From Paraburkholderia sp. BL21I4N1 (GTDB lineage Bacteria > Pseudomonadota > Gammaproteobacteria > Burkholderiales > Burkholderiaceae), in NCBI RefSeq assembly GCF_002973525.1, contig NZ_PVEN01000011.1, positions 124,001-188,000 of the forward strand: DNA of 64,000 nucleotides, written 5' to 3'. Both the position numbers and the translations under genes were made by a program. Under the pieces are notes generated by a model. It worked only from the letters and a program-made list of their open reading frames with translations. It had not been told where the DNA came from and made no database searches. Shown here piece after piece: positions 15,927-24,293 of this stretch (position 1 is the stretch's first letter; every line of letters starts with the position of its first letter).

Positions 15927-15953
15927 TCGAATTAGCTCGGCCGATCCCGATAA
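15927..15953 (+). promoter_or_regulatory. Weak sigma-28-like promoter for the GT4 gene
   Basis: TCGAATTA, 11 bases, CCCGATAA matches the FliA -10 at seven of eight positions, but the -35 only in part. It lies 137 bp upstream of the glycosyltransferase ATG. If real, it would link that gene to the flagellar regulon. Confidence 0.3.
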
Positions 15954-16090
15954 TGAACGCTAAGGGATTACCCGATGCAGGTTCGGAGCACCCCCGGGCG
16001 GCGGCTTACCGCGCCCAACCGTCCGACAGGCATTCGCTCTTCGCTCGACTCGAGCGCCGCGTGCGAAGCCGTTCTGAATAGGAGAAACGC

Positions 16091-17155
16091 ATGCGAATCG
16101 CACAAATTGCGCCGTTGTATGAAGCCGTCCCGCCGAAGCTCTATGGCGGCACCGAACGCGTCGTGTCGTACCTGACCGAAGCGCTGGTCGACCTCGGCCA
16201 CGATGTCACGCTGTTTGCGAGCGGCGACTCGGTCACGTCCGCGAATCTCGACGCCTGCTGGCCGCGCGCACTGCGTCTCGATCCGACGATTCGCGACGCG
16301 TTGGCGCCGCACGTGCTGATGATGGAAAAGGTGCGCAAGGTTGCGCATGAGTTCGACGTGCTGCACTTCCACCTCGACTACATGCCGTTCCCGCTGTTCA
16401 CGACCATGGACACGCCGTTCGTGACCACGCTGCACGGCCGCCTTGATTTGCCGGAACTGCAACCGGTGTTCGACGCGTTCTCCAATGTGCCGGTGGTGTC
16501 GATTTCCGATTCGCAGCGTCTGCCGTTGCCGCAAGCCAACTGGCTGAACACGATTTACCACGGGTTGCCGGATCAGTTGCTGACGCCGCAGGCGCACAAG
16601 AAGCCGGAATACCTGGCGTTCCTCGGCCGCATTTGCCCGGAGAAGCGCGTCGATACAGCGATCAAGATCGCTGCACAAAGCGGTTTGCCGCTGAAGATCG
16701 CCGCGAAGGTGGACAAGGTCGACCAGGAATACTTCAAACGCGAGATCGAGCCGCTGCTGTCGATGGCGCACGTGGAGTTCGTCGGCGAGATCAACGAGGC
16801 GCAGAAGCCCGAGTTCCTGTCCGGCGCCAAGGCGCTGTTGTTCCCGATCGATTGGTCCGAGCCGTTCGGCCTGGTGATGATCGAGTCGATGGCCTGCGGC
16901 ACGCCGGTCATCGCATTCAACCGTGGTTCGGTGCCGGAAGTGATCGATCACGGCGTGACGGGCTACATTGTCGAGGACGTGCAAGGCGCCGTGGCCGCGC
17001 TGCAGCGTCTGGACGAGTTGTCGCGGACGGAGATTCGCGCGCAATTCGAACGCCGGTTTAGTTCGAAAACGATGGCGCAGAACTATGTGGACGGCTATTC
17101 GGCCCTGATCGAAGCGACCCGCCGGCCGATGCTGCGCCAGGTGGCAGTGGGCTGA
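16091..17155 (+). CDS. Family 4 glycosyltransferase
   Basis: A 354-residue GT-B fold enzyme. The N-terminal domain starts MRIAQIAPLYEAVPPKLYGG with the GGTE loop. The nucleotide-sugar site is visible as LGRICPEKRVD (~177-187), and the acceptor/donor signature is EPFGLVMIESMACGTPVIAF (EX7E, ~257-276). AGGAG precedes the ATG. No polysaccharide operon surrounds it, so the acceptor is unknown. It is divergent from flhDC, and a cell-surface glycan or flagellar role is possible but unproven. Confidence 0.88.
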   Translation: MRIAQIAPLYEAVPPKLYGGTERVVSYLTEALVDLGHDVTLFASGDSVTSANLDACWPRALRLDPTIRDALAPHVLMMEKVRKVAHEFDVLHFHLDYMPFPLFTTMDTPFVTTLHGRLDLPELQPVFDAFSNVPVVSISDSQRLPLPQANWLNTIYHGLPDQLLTPQAHKKPEYLAFLGRICPEKRVDTAIKIAAQSGLPLKIAAKVDKVDQEYFKREIEPLLSMAHVEFVGEINEAQKPEFLSGAKALLFPIDWSEPFGLVMIESMACGTPVIAFNRGSVPEVIDHGVTGYIVEDVQGAVAALQRLDELSRTEIRAQFERRFSSKTMAQNYVDGYSALIEATRRPMLRQVAVG

Positions 17156-17348
17156 GATCGGGTTGAATGAGGTGAATAGCGTGGGACAAGCGCGTTGAGT
17201 CCCATCGTTTAGCGGCGTTTAAGCGTGGCGCTCACCCGCTTACGCCGCTTTCAGAGACTTTCCCATTTCCCGGCCAAGCCGGCAGTCAATTCAGCATGTG
17301 AATCGTTTGCGCGGGCGGGAAGTCAGAGTTATCCCACCTCTTTTGCAG

Positions 17349-17376
17349 AAAAAGCCGCCTCCCCGGGCGGCTTTTT
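17349..17376. terminator. Bidirectional terminator between GT4 and H-NS-family genes
   Basis: AAAAGCCGCC and GGCGGCTTTT arms enclose a short loop, with T-runs on both strands. It lies between convergent genes. The rest of 17156-17477 shows no gene. Confidence 0.85.
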
Positions 17377-17477
17377 TAATGCCGGTATGGATACGCTCCC
17401 ATACCGGATTCGCGTGCGGTCAATAAGTCCGATTGCCGGCTAACCTTCAGTTGGCTTTCGCCGGGCTGCAAATAGAC

Positions 17478-17780
17478 TCACGCCGCGCCAATCAGAAAAC
17501 GTTCGCGATTCTTGCCGGCAATCCACTTAGGCGGTTTGCCGCGCCCGCTCCACGTATTGCCCGATTTGGGATCCTGGTATTTAGCGGGCAACGGCGCCTT
17601 CTTGGGCGGGCGTCCTCGCCGCGCCGCGACCGCAAAGCCCAGGTCCTGCGCGCTTAGACCGTATTCAGCGATCTTTTGGCGGATGTCGGCGACGACATTG
17701 TCGATTTCAGTACGGCGCGCTTCTTCTGCTTGCGCCTGCAATTTGGCGATCTGCGCCTTGAGATCTGCGTATTGTGACAT
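17478..17780 (-). CDS. H-NS family nucleoid protein
   Basis: A 100-residue protein. The N-terminal half is a coiled-coil oligomerisation region (LKAQIAKLQAQAEEARRTEI). A basic linker (ARRGRPPKKAPLPAKY) leads to the C-terminal DNA-binding domain with the SGNTWSGRGKPPKW core, whose GRGKPP loop corresponds to the AT-hook-like loop of H-NS. A ribosome site GGGGAGAG precedes the ATG. The protein silences AT-rich DNA; the DNA just upstream is itself AT-rich, which fits autoregulation. Burkholderia carry several paralogues, so no symbol is given. Confidence 0.93.
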   Translation of the reverse strand: MSQYADLKAQIAKLQAQAEEARRTEIDNVVADIRQKIAEYGLSAQDLGFAVAARRGRPPKKAPLPAKYQDPKSGNTWSGRGKPPKWIAGKNRERFLIGAA

Positions 17781-17814
17781 TCCGGCTCTCCCCTTTTCTA
17801 GAACTCATTCGCTC

Positions 17815-17960
17815 GCAGACTAACTGCAATTATAAAAATTCGCAATGGCCAATAATACCGATTTAGGAAGATATCCTCTGATAATTATTAAACTTCGATG
17901 AATTGTAAAACGCCATCTTTATCCGGCAATAATAGGTAAAGCAGACTCCTCTTTTGACAA
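17815..17960. promoter_or_regulatory. AT-rich divergent promoter region, H-NS-family gene / aqpZ
   Basis: This stretch is far richer in A and T than the surrounding DNA, with runs such as AATTATAAAAATT and ATAATTATTAAAC. It lies between divergent genes. Two TTGACA hexamers (17954 and 17964) lack a well-spaced -10, so exact promoters are not called. Confidence 0.5.
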
Positions 17961-18073
17961 TTCTTGACACCCATTCTGGCTGCCCTTCCTTAGAATTGCG
18001 CGTCTCAAACCTCTACGCGCGGCTTGTGCCATCTGTGCCGTGTAAAGCGCCATTCTTTTTAGGATTACCGATC

Positions 18074-18814
18074 ATGCCGTTGTCAAAACGCCTCGCCGCC
18101 GAGCTCTTCGGCACCTTCTGGCTCGTACTCGGCGGCTGCGGCAGCGCCGTCCTCGCCGCCAACTTCGCCGGCCCGGTTCATGGTCTCGGCATTGGCTTCG
18201 TGGGCGTGGCGTTCGCGTTCGGGTTGACCGTGTTGACCATGGCTTATGCGATCGGCCACATTTCCGGCTGCCATCTGAATCCGGCGGTGAGCGTCGGCTT
18301 GACGGTCGCCGGGCGCTTTCCAGCGCGTGATCTGCCGTCGTATATCGTTGCGCAGGTAATCGGTGCGGTGCTCGGCGCGTTGGTGCTGTCGCTGATCGCG
18401 TCCGGCAAACCCGGTTTCGACCTCGTGGCCAGCGGCTTCGCCAGCAACGGCTATGGCGAACGCTCGCCGGGCCACTATTCGCTCGCGGCGGCGTTTATTT
18501 GCGAAGTGGTCATGACCGGCGTCTTCCTGTTCGTCATTCTGGGCGCAACGGACAAGCGCGCGCCGGCCGGCTTCGCGCCGATCGCCATTGGCTTGTGCCT
18601 GACGCTGATTCATCTGATCTCCATTCCGGTCACCAACACGTCGGTCAATCCGGCTCGCTCCACGGGGCCGGCACTCTTCGTCGGCGGGGCGGCAATGGAT
18701 CAGCTTTGGCTGTTCTGGGTGGCGCCGATCCTCGGCGCGATGATTGCAGGCGTGCTGTATCCGGTTATCGCCGAAAACCGCCGCGGCAATTCGGCGACGC
18801 TGGCAGTCGACTGA
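18074..18814 (+). CDS. aqpZ: Aquaporin Z
   Basis: A 246-residue inner-membrane water channel with six predicted helices and two re-entrant NPA loops (HLNPAVSVG and NTSVNPARSTGP). The selectivity-filter His (LIHLISIPVTN) and Arg (NPAR) indicate a water-selective AqpZ rather than a glycerol facilitator. The start at 18074 begins MPLSKRLAAELFGTFWLV, the usual AqpZ N-terminus. The frame is open to 17954 but that part is not family-like. Confidence 0.95.
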   Translation: MPLSKRLAAELFGTFWLVLGGCGSAVLAANFAGPVHGLGIGFVGVAFAFGLTVLTMAYAIGHISGCHLNPAVSVGLTVAGRFPARDLPSYIVAQVIGAVLGALVLSLIASGKPGFDLVASGFASNGYGERSPGHYSLAAAFICEVVMTGVFLFVILGATDKRAPAGFAPIAIGLCLTLIHLISIPVTNTSVNPARSTGPALFVGGAAMDQLWLFWVAPILGAMIAGVLYPVIAENRRGNSATLAVD

Positions 18815-18842
18815 TCGGCGGATGCGGTTGAGCAAGCAGATT

Positions 18843-18866
18843 AAGCGGGCGCCTCGGCGCCCGCTT
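18843..18866 (+). terminator. Terminator after aqpZ
   Basis: AAGCGGGCGCC and GGCGCCCGCTT form a near-continuous 11-bp stem 28 bp after the stop, followed by a T-rich stretch. Confidence 0.75.
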
Positions 18867-18990
18867 CGCTTTGTTTCGGGTCGTTCCGTTGCCGGTTCAC
18901 CCTTGCATCGCGTTCGGCATGCCGCGAAGGGCGGGCTGAAAGTCCGCTGCTAGAATCGTGCGACTTCCCAAGCTCGCACAGGTACTACCA

Positions 18991-19698
18991 ATGAACCGTT
19001 TCCGCGGATTTCTGCATGGCATCGCACTCATTGTCGGCGGCTTGTGCGCCGACGCGCTGGCTTTACCCAATGCGCATGCGACCGACAGTCATACCGAAAC
19101 GCTCGTGTTCGTGCGGCACGGCGAGAAACCCGCAGCGGGCTACGGGCAACTCAATTGCCAGGGGTTGAACCGGGCGCTGGCTTTGCCGGCGGTGATCGCG
19201 GCCAAGTTCGGCAAACCGGATGCGATCTACGCCCCCGATCCCGGCCAGCAGAAAGACGACAGCGGCCACCCTTACTACTACATCCGGCCGCTTGCCACGA
19301 TCGAGCCGACGGCCATTCAATTCCAGATGCCCGTACAAACGCCGTACGGGTTTGCGCAGATCGACCAGTTGGGTGCCGCGCTCGTGAATCCCGACAATCG
19401 CGGCAAGCTGATCGTCGTTGCCTGGGAGCACAAGCTGATCGTGAAGTTGTTGCGCCAGATGCTGAGCGCGCACGGCGGCAATCCCGCCGATGTCCCGAAC
19501 TGGAAGAGCGACGACTTCGACAGTATTTATATTGTTCGCCTCAACTGGCAGAACGGCGTCGCCCAGGCGACTTTCAAGCATGACCGCGAGGGCCTAGATG
19601 GCCGTTCTACCGATTGCCCGTGCGCGGCGCTGCCCGGCGCGCCATCGGCGGCTGCATCGGCGGCTGCATCGGCGGCTTCGTCGAACGCGGCGGATTAA
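18991..19698 (+). CDS. Secreted histidine phosphatase family protein
   Basis: A 235-residue exported protein. The signal peptide is MNRFRGFLHGIALIVGGL with probable cleavage after NAHA (~31). The branch-1 histidine phosphatase signature VFVRHGEKP provides the phospho-acceptor His and Arg. The second half has VVAWEHKLIVKLL, where the His fits the conserved second catalytic site. The C-terminus is an Ala/Ser repeat encoded by a short tandem repeat (19648-19683). A GTG at 18958 would add 11 residues; the ATG at 18991 gives a normal signal peptide. Substrate unknown. Confidence 0.8.
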   Translation: MNRFRGFLHGIALIVGGLCADALALPNAHATDSHTETLVFVRHGEKPAAGYGQLNCQGLNRALALPAVIAAKFGKPDAIYAPDPGQQKDDSGHPYYYIRPLATIEPTAIQFQMPVQTPYGFAQIDQLGAALVNPDNRGKLIVVAWEHKLIVKLLRQMLSAHGGNPADVPNWKSDDFDSIYIVRLNWQNGVAQATFKHDREGLDGRSTDCPCAALPGAPSAAASAAASAASSNAAD

Positions 19699-19997
19699 TT
19701 CGGTAATACAGATGTAAGCCACGATTACGAACACGGCGGCCAGGTTTCCGGCAAATCGTTTCTGGCAACTCATTACGCCGGCGTCGTTCTTTCTTCTGGG
19801 TGGTAGGGAAACCGTCTATAGAACAGCGAGTTGGCGGAGGCCGCCATGCTGAGCAGCGCGTCATGGACCCGGCTTCAGCGAGCTTTCAACCCTGTGAAGA
19901 TGCTTGCAGTCCGTAACATCTCGTCGCAGTCACCTCGGGCCGGCATGCGTACATTGATCCTGTGCGACAAACACTCGTCGCCTCACAGGAGAACAAC

Positions 19998-20300
19998 ATG
20001 AAACGCATCGTCACTCACTTGCTCGTTGCCGCAGGACTCGCGGTCGGCGTATGCGGTGTCGCGCAAGCGCATACGAATCTGAATATCGGCCTGTCGCTCG
20101 GCGTACCGGTCTATGCGCAACCGGCTCCGGTCTATGCAGCGCCACAACCGGTCTACTACCGCGATGGCGGATGGGACCATCGCTATGATCGCGGTGACTA
20201 CTACCGCCGTGACCACCGCGATGGGCGTGGTTGGGATCATAACGACCGCCGCTGGGGCCATGACGATCGCGGCGGTTACCGCGGTGGATGGCACGGGTGA
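19998..20300 (+). CDS. Small secreted Tyr/Arg/Asp/Gly-rich protein
   Basis: A 100-residue protein. The signal peptide is MKRIVTHLLVAAGLAVGV with cleavage after AQA (~26). The mature protein starts with Pro/Val/Tyr repeats (VYAQPAPVYAAPQPVYY) and continues as a Gly/Asp/Arg/Trp-rich low-complexity tail. AGGAG lies seven bases before the ATG. It resembles the many small periplasmic proteins of this kind in Burkholderia with no known function. The ~300 bp upstream hold no other gene I can support. Confidence 0.75.
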   Translation: MKRIVTHLLVAAGLAVGVCGVAQAHTNLNIGLSLGVPVYAQPAPVYAAPQPVYYRDGGWDHRYDRGDYYRRDHRDGRGWDHNDRRWGHDDRGGYRGGWHG

Positions 20301-20393
20301 TCGTTCAGCACACTAACGCGCTCCAGGATGCCGCTGAGCGATCGCGAATGATTGAGCGTGCGCTGCCTGGGCTTTTCAAATAGCTTGCGTCGC

Positions 20394-20433
20394 AAACCGG
20401 CCCGCTTCCATGAAACTGGAACCGGGCCGGTTT
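20394..20433. terminator. Bidirectional terminator, convergent genes
   Basis: AAACCGGCCCG and CGGGCCGGTTT, with an inner TTCCA/TGGAA pairing, make a 17-bp interrupted stem between the small secreted protein gene and the HAD phosphatase gene. Confidence 0.8.
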
Positions 20434-20442
20434 CATTTCAGC

Positions 20443-21264
20443 TCAGGACATGAGTTCGTCGTTAAGCGAGAAAAGCTTACGCAGATGGTGCGCAACTCCC
20501 GCCTCGAAATTGTTGCCGATACGCGGCACATTCGGCAGGCGCGTGATGAGATCCGGGTTGGCGTTGTTCATCATGAACGGATGGCCCGCCGTCTCCAGCA
20601 GATCGATGTCGTTCATGTTGTCGCCGAACGCCACGCACTGCGCGGCATTCACGCCCAGGCGCCCGAGCACGATCTGTAACGCTCGCCCCTTCGATACGTT
20701 CGACGTCATCACTTCCAGACAGTCCGGCAGCGAATACGTGACGTACAACGCGTCGCCGAATTCGCGCTCAAGGTTCGTTGCGACTTGCGCGAGATCGGCG
20801 GGGTCGCCGATGTAGAGAACCTTCGCGATGTCGGCGCCGTTGTGTTTCGGCAGATCGGTCACCTCGTAGGTGAAGCCGGAATCCTGATGGAATTTCAACA
20901 GATCCGGCGCATCGCGATCGATCAACCACGCCTGGTCCGCGAACAGGTTGACGATGATGCGGCCATGCTCGCCGACGATTTCCGGCAGCACCAGGCGTTG
21001 CACGATCGCGGGCGGCAGGTCGTCGGCGTGGATCACGGTGTTGTCTGGCGCATGAATACGCGCGCCGTTCGACGTAATCAGATACGGGCTGATGCCCAGC
21101 ACGTCGCGAATGCCTGCGACGTCGCAATAATGACGGCCCGTTGCGATCACGAAGTACAGCCCGTCGCTTTCCAGCTTGCGTACGGTGGCGACCGTGAACG
21201 GGTCCACCTGATGATCCGCATTGAGCAGAGTGCCGTCGAGATCCGTGGCAATGACTTTGTACAT
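20443..21264 (-). CDS. Cof-type HAD-IIB phosphatase
   Basis: A 273-residue haloacid-dehalogenase hydrolase. Motif I is ATDLDGTLL (Asp8 nucleophile, Asp10 acid), motif II VIATGRH, then the IIB cap with NGARI, the Lys of SNVSKGRAL, and motif IV FGDNMNDIDLL. Such enzymes dephosphorylate sugar phosphates, FMN or pyridoxal phosphate; the exact substrate cannot be read. The gene is monocistronic or follows the kinase gene at 22299 by 153 bp, on the same strand. Confidence 0.9.
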   Translation of the reverse strand: MYKVIATDLDGTLLNADHQVDPFTVATVRKLESDGLYFVIATGRHYCDVAGIRDVLGISPYLITSNGARIHAPDNTVIHADDLPPAIVQRLVLPEIVGEHGRIIVNLFADQAWLIDRDAPDLLKFHQDSGFTYEVTDLPKHNGADIAKVLYIGDPADLAQVATNLEREFGDALYVTYSLPDCLEVMTSNVSKGRALQIVLGRLGVNAAQCVAFGDNMNDIDLLETAGHPFMMNNANPDLITRLPNVPRIGNNFEAGVAHHLRKLFSLNDELMS

Positions 21265-21417
21265 GGTGTGAGCAACCGGGCAGCGTCGAAGCGCGTATTT
21301 TACCGTTGCCTGACGAAATCGCGGCTGCGGTCCGCACCGCCGCCGGTGAAACCTGGGCTGCGCGCTTAAACGGCGCGCTCAGCCAGCACTTCAACCAGCG
21401 CACTTCAACCAGCGCGC

Positions 21418-22299
21418 TCAGCCGGCAATGCGCCGGGCTTCGCGCTGCGCAAGTTGCAATCCACCATGCGCGGAGTCGGCCAGCGGCTCGCGCAACCTTG
21501 CCTGACAAGCCTGCGGCACATGCTCGCGCAAAGGCGCGCCAAGGCCACCGCACAAGGCGACCGGCAAGCTCGCCGACGGATCCAGCGCGGCTATCATCTT
21601 GCCCACTTCCGCACCCGCCTCGTCAAGCAGACGCGCCGCAAACGGATGCGTGCGATACGCGATGACGATCGGCGCCAGCCTCGCATAAGCGGTCTGATTG
21701 GCCTCGCAGAGCCAGACGACCAGGCTGTCTCGGTCGTGCGCACCGGTGTGGGCAAGCAGCGCCTGCGCGAGATCGTCGCGGGGAACGCGCCCGTCGAGCG
21801 ATTGCTGCGCGTGCACGATGGCGCGCAGCCCGAGCCACGCACCGCTCGCTTCGTCGCCCGACGGATAACCGAAGCCGCCGATGATGCGGCATTCGCCGTC
21901 GCCGTCGAGCACAGCCGCCACGCTGCCGGTGCCCAACGCCACGATCACGCCATGCGCGCCGCCGTGCGCGCCGAGCAACGTGGTGTAGGCGTCGCTTTCC
22001 ACCGCGAGCCCCGCGACAGCGGGCGCCTGCGCGCGAAACGCGGCGAGCCATTCGCGATTGTTGACCCCGGCCAGACCACAACCCAGCACGCAACGCGACC
22101 AGTCGAGCGCGATCCCAGCGCTCGCGAATGCGTCACCGCAGCCGGCCGCGATGGATTGCCACGCGCGCTCGACGCCCAGCCCCAAACCCGACGGCCCGCT
22201 TGCCGCCTGTGCCAGTTCGCGACCCTGCGCGTCGCCGAGCACCACGCGCGTGCCGCTACCGCCACCGTCAACGCCGATCAGAAAGAGGTCTTGGCTCAT
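21418..22299 (-). CDS. BadF/BadG-type ATPase, probable N-acetylglucosamine or glucosamine kinase
   Basis: A 293-residue ASKHA-fold kinase. The phosphate-1 motif is GVDGGGSGTR at the N-terminus, phosphate-2 is VALGTGSVAAV, and the adenosine site is ALCGGLGAPL. The central GGFGYPSGDEASGAW segment matches the glucosamine/N-acetylglucosamine kinase branch. It would phosphorylate an amino sugar from the cytoplasm or peptidoglycan recycling. It is divergent from tag. The ribosome site is weak. A short 14-bp direct repeat lies just after its stop (near 21390-21415). Confidence 0.82.
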   Translation of the reverse strand: MSQDLFLIGVDGGGSGTRVVLGDAQGRELAQAASGPSGLGLGVERAWQSIAAGCGDAFASAGIALDWSRCVLGCGLAGVNNREWLAAFRAQAPAVAGLAVESDAYTTLLGAHGGAHGVIVALGTGSVAAVLDGDGECRIIGGFGYPSGDEASGAWLGLRAIVHAQQSLDGRVPRDDLAQALLAHTGAHDRDSLVVWLCEANQTAYARLAPIVIAYRTHPFAARLLDEAGAEVGKMIAALDPSASLPVALCGGLGAPLREHVPQACQARLREPLADSAHGGLQLAQREARRIAG

Positions 22300-22439
22300 C
22301 GAATTGAAAGAGTTCAGAGGGTGAATAACGCGTAGCGTGGCAGGTCCGTTTCAATCCCGCAATCGGCCGAATGGCCAGCTTGCGCGACATGCGGCTTCGG
22401 CTATGCTTGCGGGCGACATGACAACGCAGGAGCACGACG

Positions 22440-23036
22440 GTGACACAGCGATGCAACTGGGCGTCGAGCGAATCGCTCGCACACTATCACGACACCGAAT
22501 GGGGCGTGCCCTCGCGCGACGACCAGCATCTATTCGAGATGCTGGTGCTGGAAGGCGCTCAGGCAGGCTTGTCATGGTCGACGATTCTTAACAAACGGGC
22601 CGGCTACCGCCGCGCCTTCGCCGATTTCGACATCGACAAGGTGGCCCGCTTTACGCAGAAACACGTGGAGGCGCTGGTTGCGGATGAAAGCATCGTGCGC
22701 CATCGCGGCAAGATCGAAGCGGCCATCACCAATGCACGCGCCGTGCAGCAGATCCAGAGCGAGCACGGCTCGCTGGCGAACTTCGTGTGGTCGTTCGTCG
22801 ACCAGACGCCGATCCAGAACGATTGGGCGTCGTACAAGCAGGCGCCTGCCTCGACCGAAGTCTCGGACGCGCTCAGCAAGGCGCTCAAACGCTACGGCTG
22901 CAAGTTTGTCGGATCGACGATCTGTTATGCATTCATGCAGGCGGTCGGCATGGTGAACGACCACGAGACGAATTGCATGTGTCGGGTGCAATGCGCGGCG
23001 CTTGGCAAGAAGGGACGCAACCGCAAGGCGGTTTGA
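22440..23036 (+). CDS. tag: DNA-3-methyladenine glycosylase I
   Basis: A 198-residue repair enzyme that excises 3-methyladenine. The zinc ligands are all present: Cys5 and His17 near the N-terminus, and the His and Cys of NDHETNCMC at the C-terminus. The LEGAQAGLSW segment carries the catalytic-pocket Glu. The start is GTG at 22440 with GGAG seven bases upstream; it keeps the zinc Cys at position 5, as in E. coli Tag. Confidence 0.96.
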   Translation: MTQRCNWASSESLAHYHDTEWGVPSRDDQHLFEMLVLEGAQAGLSWSTILNKRAGYRRAFADFDIDKVARFTQKHVEALVADESIVRHRGKIEAAITNARAVQQIQSEHGSLANFVWSFVDQTPIQNDWASYKQAPASTEVSDALSKALKRYGCKFVGSTICYAFMQAVGMVNDHETNCMCRVQCAALGKKGRNRKAV

Positions 23037-23175
23037 CGCGGCCGGCGCGCCAAATCCGCGAATTGAGGGTCTTTCGCCGCGCTAGTCCGGGCTTCGTTAA
23101 TCGGTGCGCGCCTGATACTGATCGTCATGCGCACTAACAACGAATAACCGCTGCGTAACGCGTGGGAGACCAACC

Positions 23176-23601
23176 ATGAAAACGCTTAACTTCCTGACGC
23201 ATCAGGATATTTTCGATCAGGCCGTCACTCATCTGCTTGGCCAGAAGCGCGCCGCGCTGCTGCCGCGCGGCGGGGGCGCCTACCGCGGTTATTGCGGCGG
23301 CTGTCCAGTCGGCAGCTTCATCAAACCGCTCGACTATATGAGCGCGATGGAGGGCATTCCCGTGCGCTACATCGGCAAATCACTCGTGCAGGTGCCCGCT
23401 TACATGGACGTCGGCGTGTCGGCGCTAAAGAAAGCGCTGCTGCGCGCGCGCCTCAACGTCTATGACCCAGCCACCATCGACCTGCTCAGTTGCCTGCAGA
23501 ACGTCCACGACGTATTCGGCACCTGGGAATGGCATGAGCGATTGAGTTCGATCGCCCTGCAATTCAGCCTGTCATCTGAGCGACTGAAAAGCGCCGCTTA
23601 A
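23176..23601 (+). CDS. Conserved-looking protein of unknown family
   Basis: A 141-residue soluble protein that I do not recognise. It has a distinctive GYCGGCPVGSF segment (~37-47), two further Cys-containing or Trp-rich stretches (LLSCLQNVHDVFGTWEWHERL), and no signal peptide or membrane helix. The CGGC motif could bind a metal or be redox active, but this is speculation. GGGAGA precedes the ATG. It stands alone between tag and rpsU. Confidence 0.75.
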   Translation: MKTLNFLTHQDIFDQAVTHLLGQKRAALLPRGGGAYRGYCGGCPVGSFIKPLDYMSAMEGIPVRYIGKSLVQVPAYMDVGVSALKKALLRARLNVYDPATIDLLSCLQNVHDVFGTWEWHERLSSIALQFSLSSERLKSAA

Positions 23602-23660
23602 TCCCCGTCAACTCACCTTAAACCACCGCGCTCAACGGTCTTCGACGGCCCCAAAAGCAA

Positions 23661-23699
23661 AACGGCGATGTGGCTTCTTTCGAAGCTCACACCGCCGTT
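23661..23699 (-). terminator. Terminator of rpsU
   Basis: On the minus strand AACGGCG and CGCCGTT arms, with further inner pairing, form a long hairpin 22 bp after the rpsU stop, followed by TTTTGCTTTT. Confidence 0.75.
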
Positions 23700-23721
23700 C
23701 GGCCGTGCTAAAAAAGCGTGC

Positions 23722-23934
23722 TTAGTGCAGCTTTTTCGGCAGCATCTGGCTGCGCAGGCGCTTGTGCAGGCGCTTCACAGCAGCAGCCTTCTTGCGCTTA
23801 CGTGCCGTAGTCGGCTTTTCGTACGATTGGCGCTCACGCAGTTCAGCGATCAGGCCATTCTTTTCGATTGCGCGACGAAAGCGGCGAATCGCCACTTCGA
23901 ACGGCTCGTTTTCCTTCAGAAGAATCGTCGTCAT
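23722..23934 (-). CDS. rpsU: 30S ribosomal protein S21
   Basis: A 70-residue basic protein with the S21 hallmarks: EPFEVAIRRFRRAIEKNG, LRERQSYEKPTTARKRKKAAAVKR, and a basic C-terminus. S21 takes part in initiation on the 30S subunit. AGGA precedes the ATG by six bases. In many bacteria rpsU neighbours dnaG and rpoD; here it is solitary, as often in Burkholderia, which have several copies. Confidence 0.97.
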   Translation of the reverse strand: MTTILLKENEPFEVAIRRFRRAIEKNGLIAELRERQSYEKPTTARKRKKAAAVKRLHKRLRSQMLPKKLH

Positions 23935-24293
23935 GTAATTCCTAACTCAATCACTTGATACGGGTTAATTTGCGTGGCGGGAAACCGCTCACGCGCCGGC
24001 CCTCCGGTCGTTTCGATTCATGGCCAGTAACAGGCAAACGCGGGCAGAACCCGGCCAAACCACGAATGAAACGAGAGGCAAAGCGGCCACGGAGGCCGGA
24101 AAAGAGAGGTGGGGAGTTCACCGCCGAACGCGGACAGACGTTAATGCAAAAGCCGCGTCTGTTGCCGTTTCGCCAACCTTTCATCAACGGAAAACATTGA
24201 CGAAACAGGCAAAGATCTCAATTCACTCCCGATGATATCAGGAAACTCCCCATCCTACCAGGGGTTTAGCGATTGCGCCAGGCCATCCGCGCG
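23935..24293. other. Intergenic region upstream of rpsU
   Basis: Short open frames on both strands (for example 23955-24235) have no ribosome site and no recognisable product. A weak interrupted hairpin at 24240-24266 may end the aldo/keto reductase transcript. The rpsU promoter must lie here, but I cannot place it. Confidence 0.5.

Larger units (their letters stand above)
15375..16090. other. 716-bp divergent regulatory region, flhDC / GT4 gene
   Basis: No convincing gene lies here. A minus-strand frame at 15565-15855 has no ribosome site and no recognisable protein. The region holds two adjacent perfect inverted repeats (15529-15569), an AT-rich stretch near 15710-15735, and a weak sigma-28-like element (15927-15953) pointing at the GT4 gene. 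The length suggests several regulators act on flhDC. Confidence 0.7.

Noticed and set aside
17954..17996. Promoter for aqpZ from TTGACA (17954 or 17964) and TAGAAT (17991)
   Set aside because: The spacer is 21 bases for the nearer TTGACA and longer for the other; not a functional sigma-70 spacing.
19607..19864. An 85-codon minus-strand frame after the histidine phosphatase gene
   Set aside because: Basic, Pro-rich composition, no ribosome site, and it overlaps the real gene's Ala/Ser repeat.
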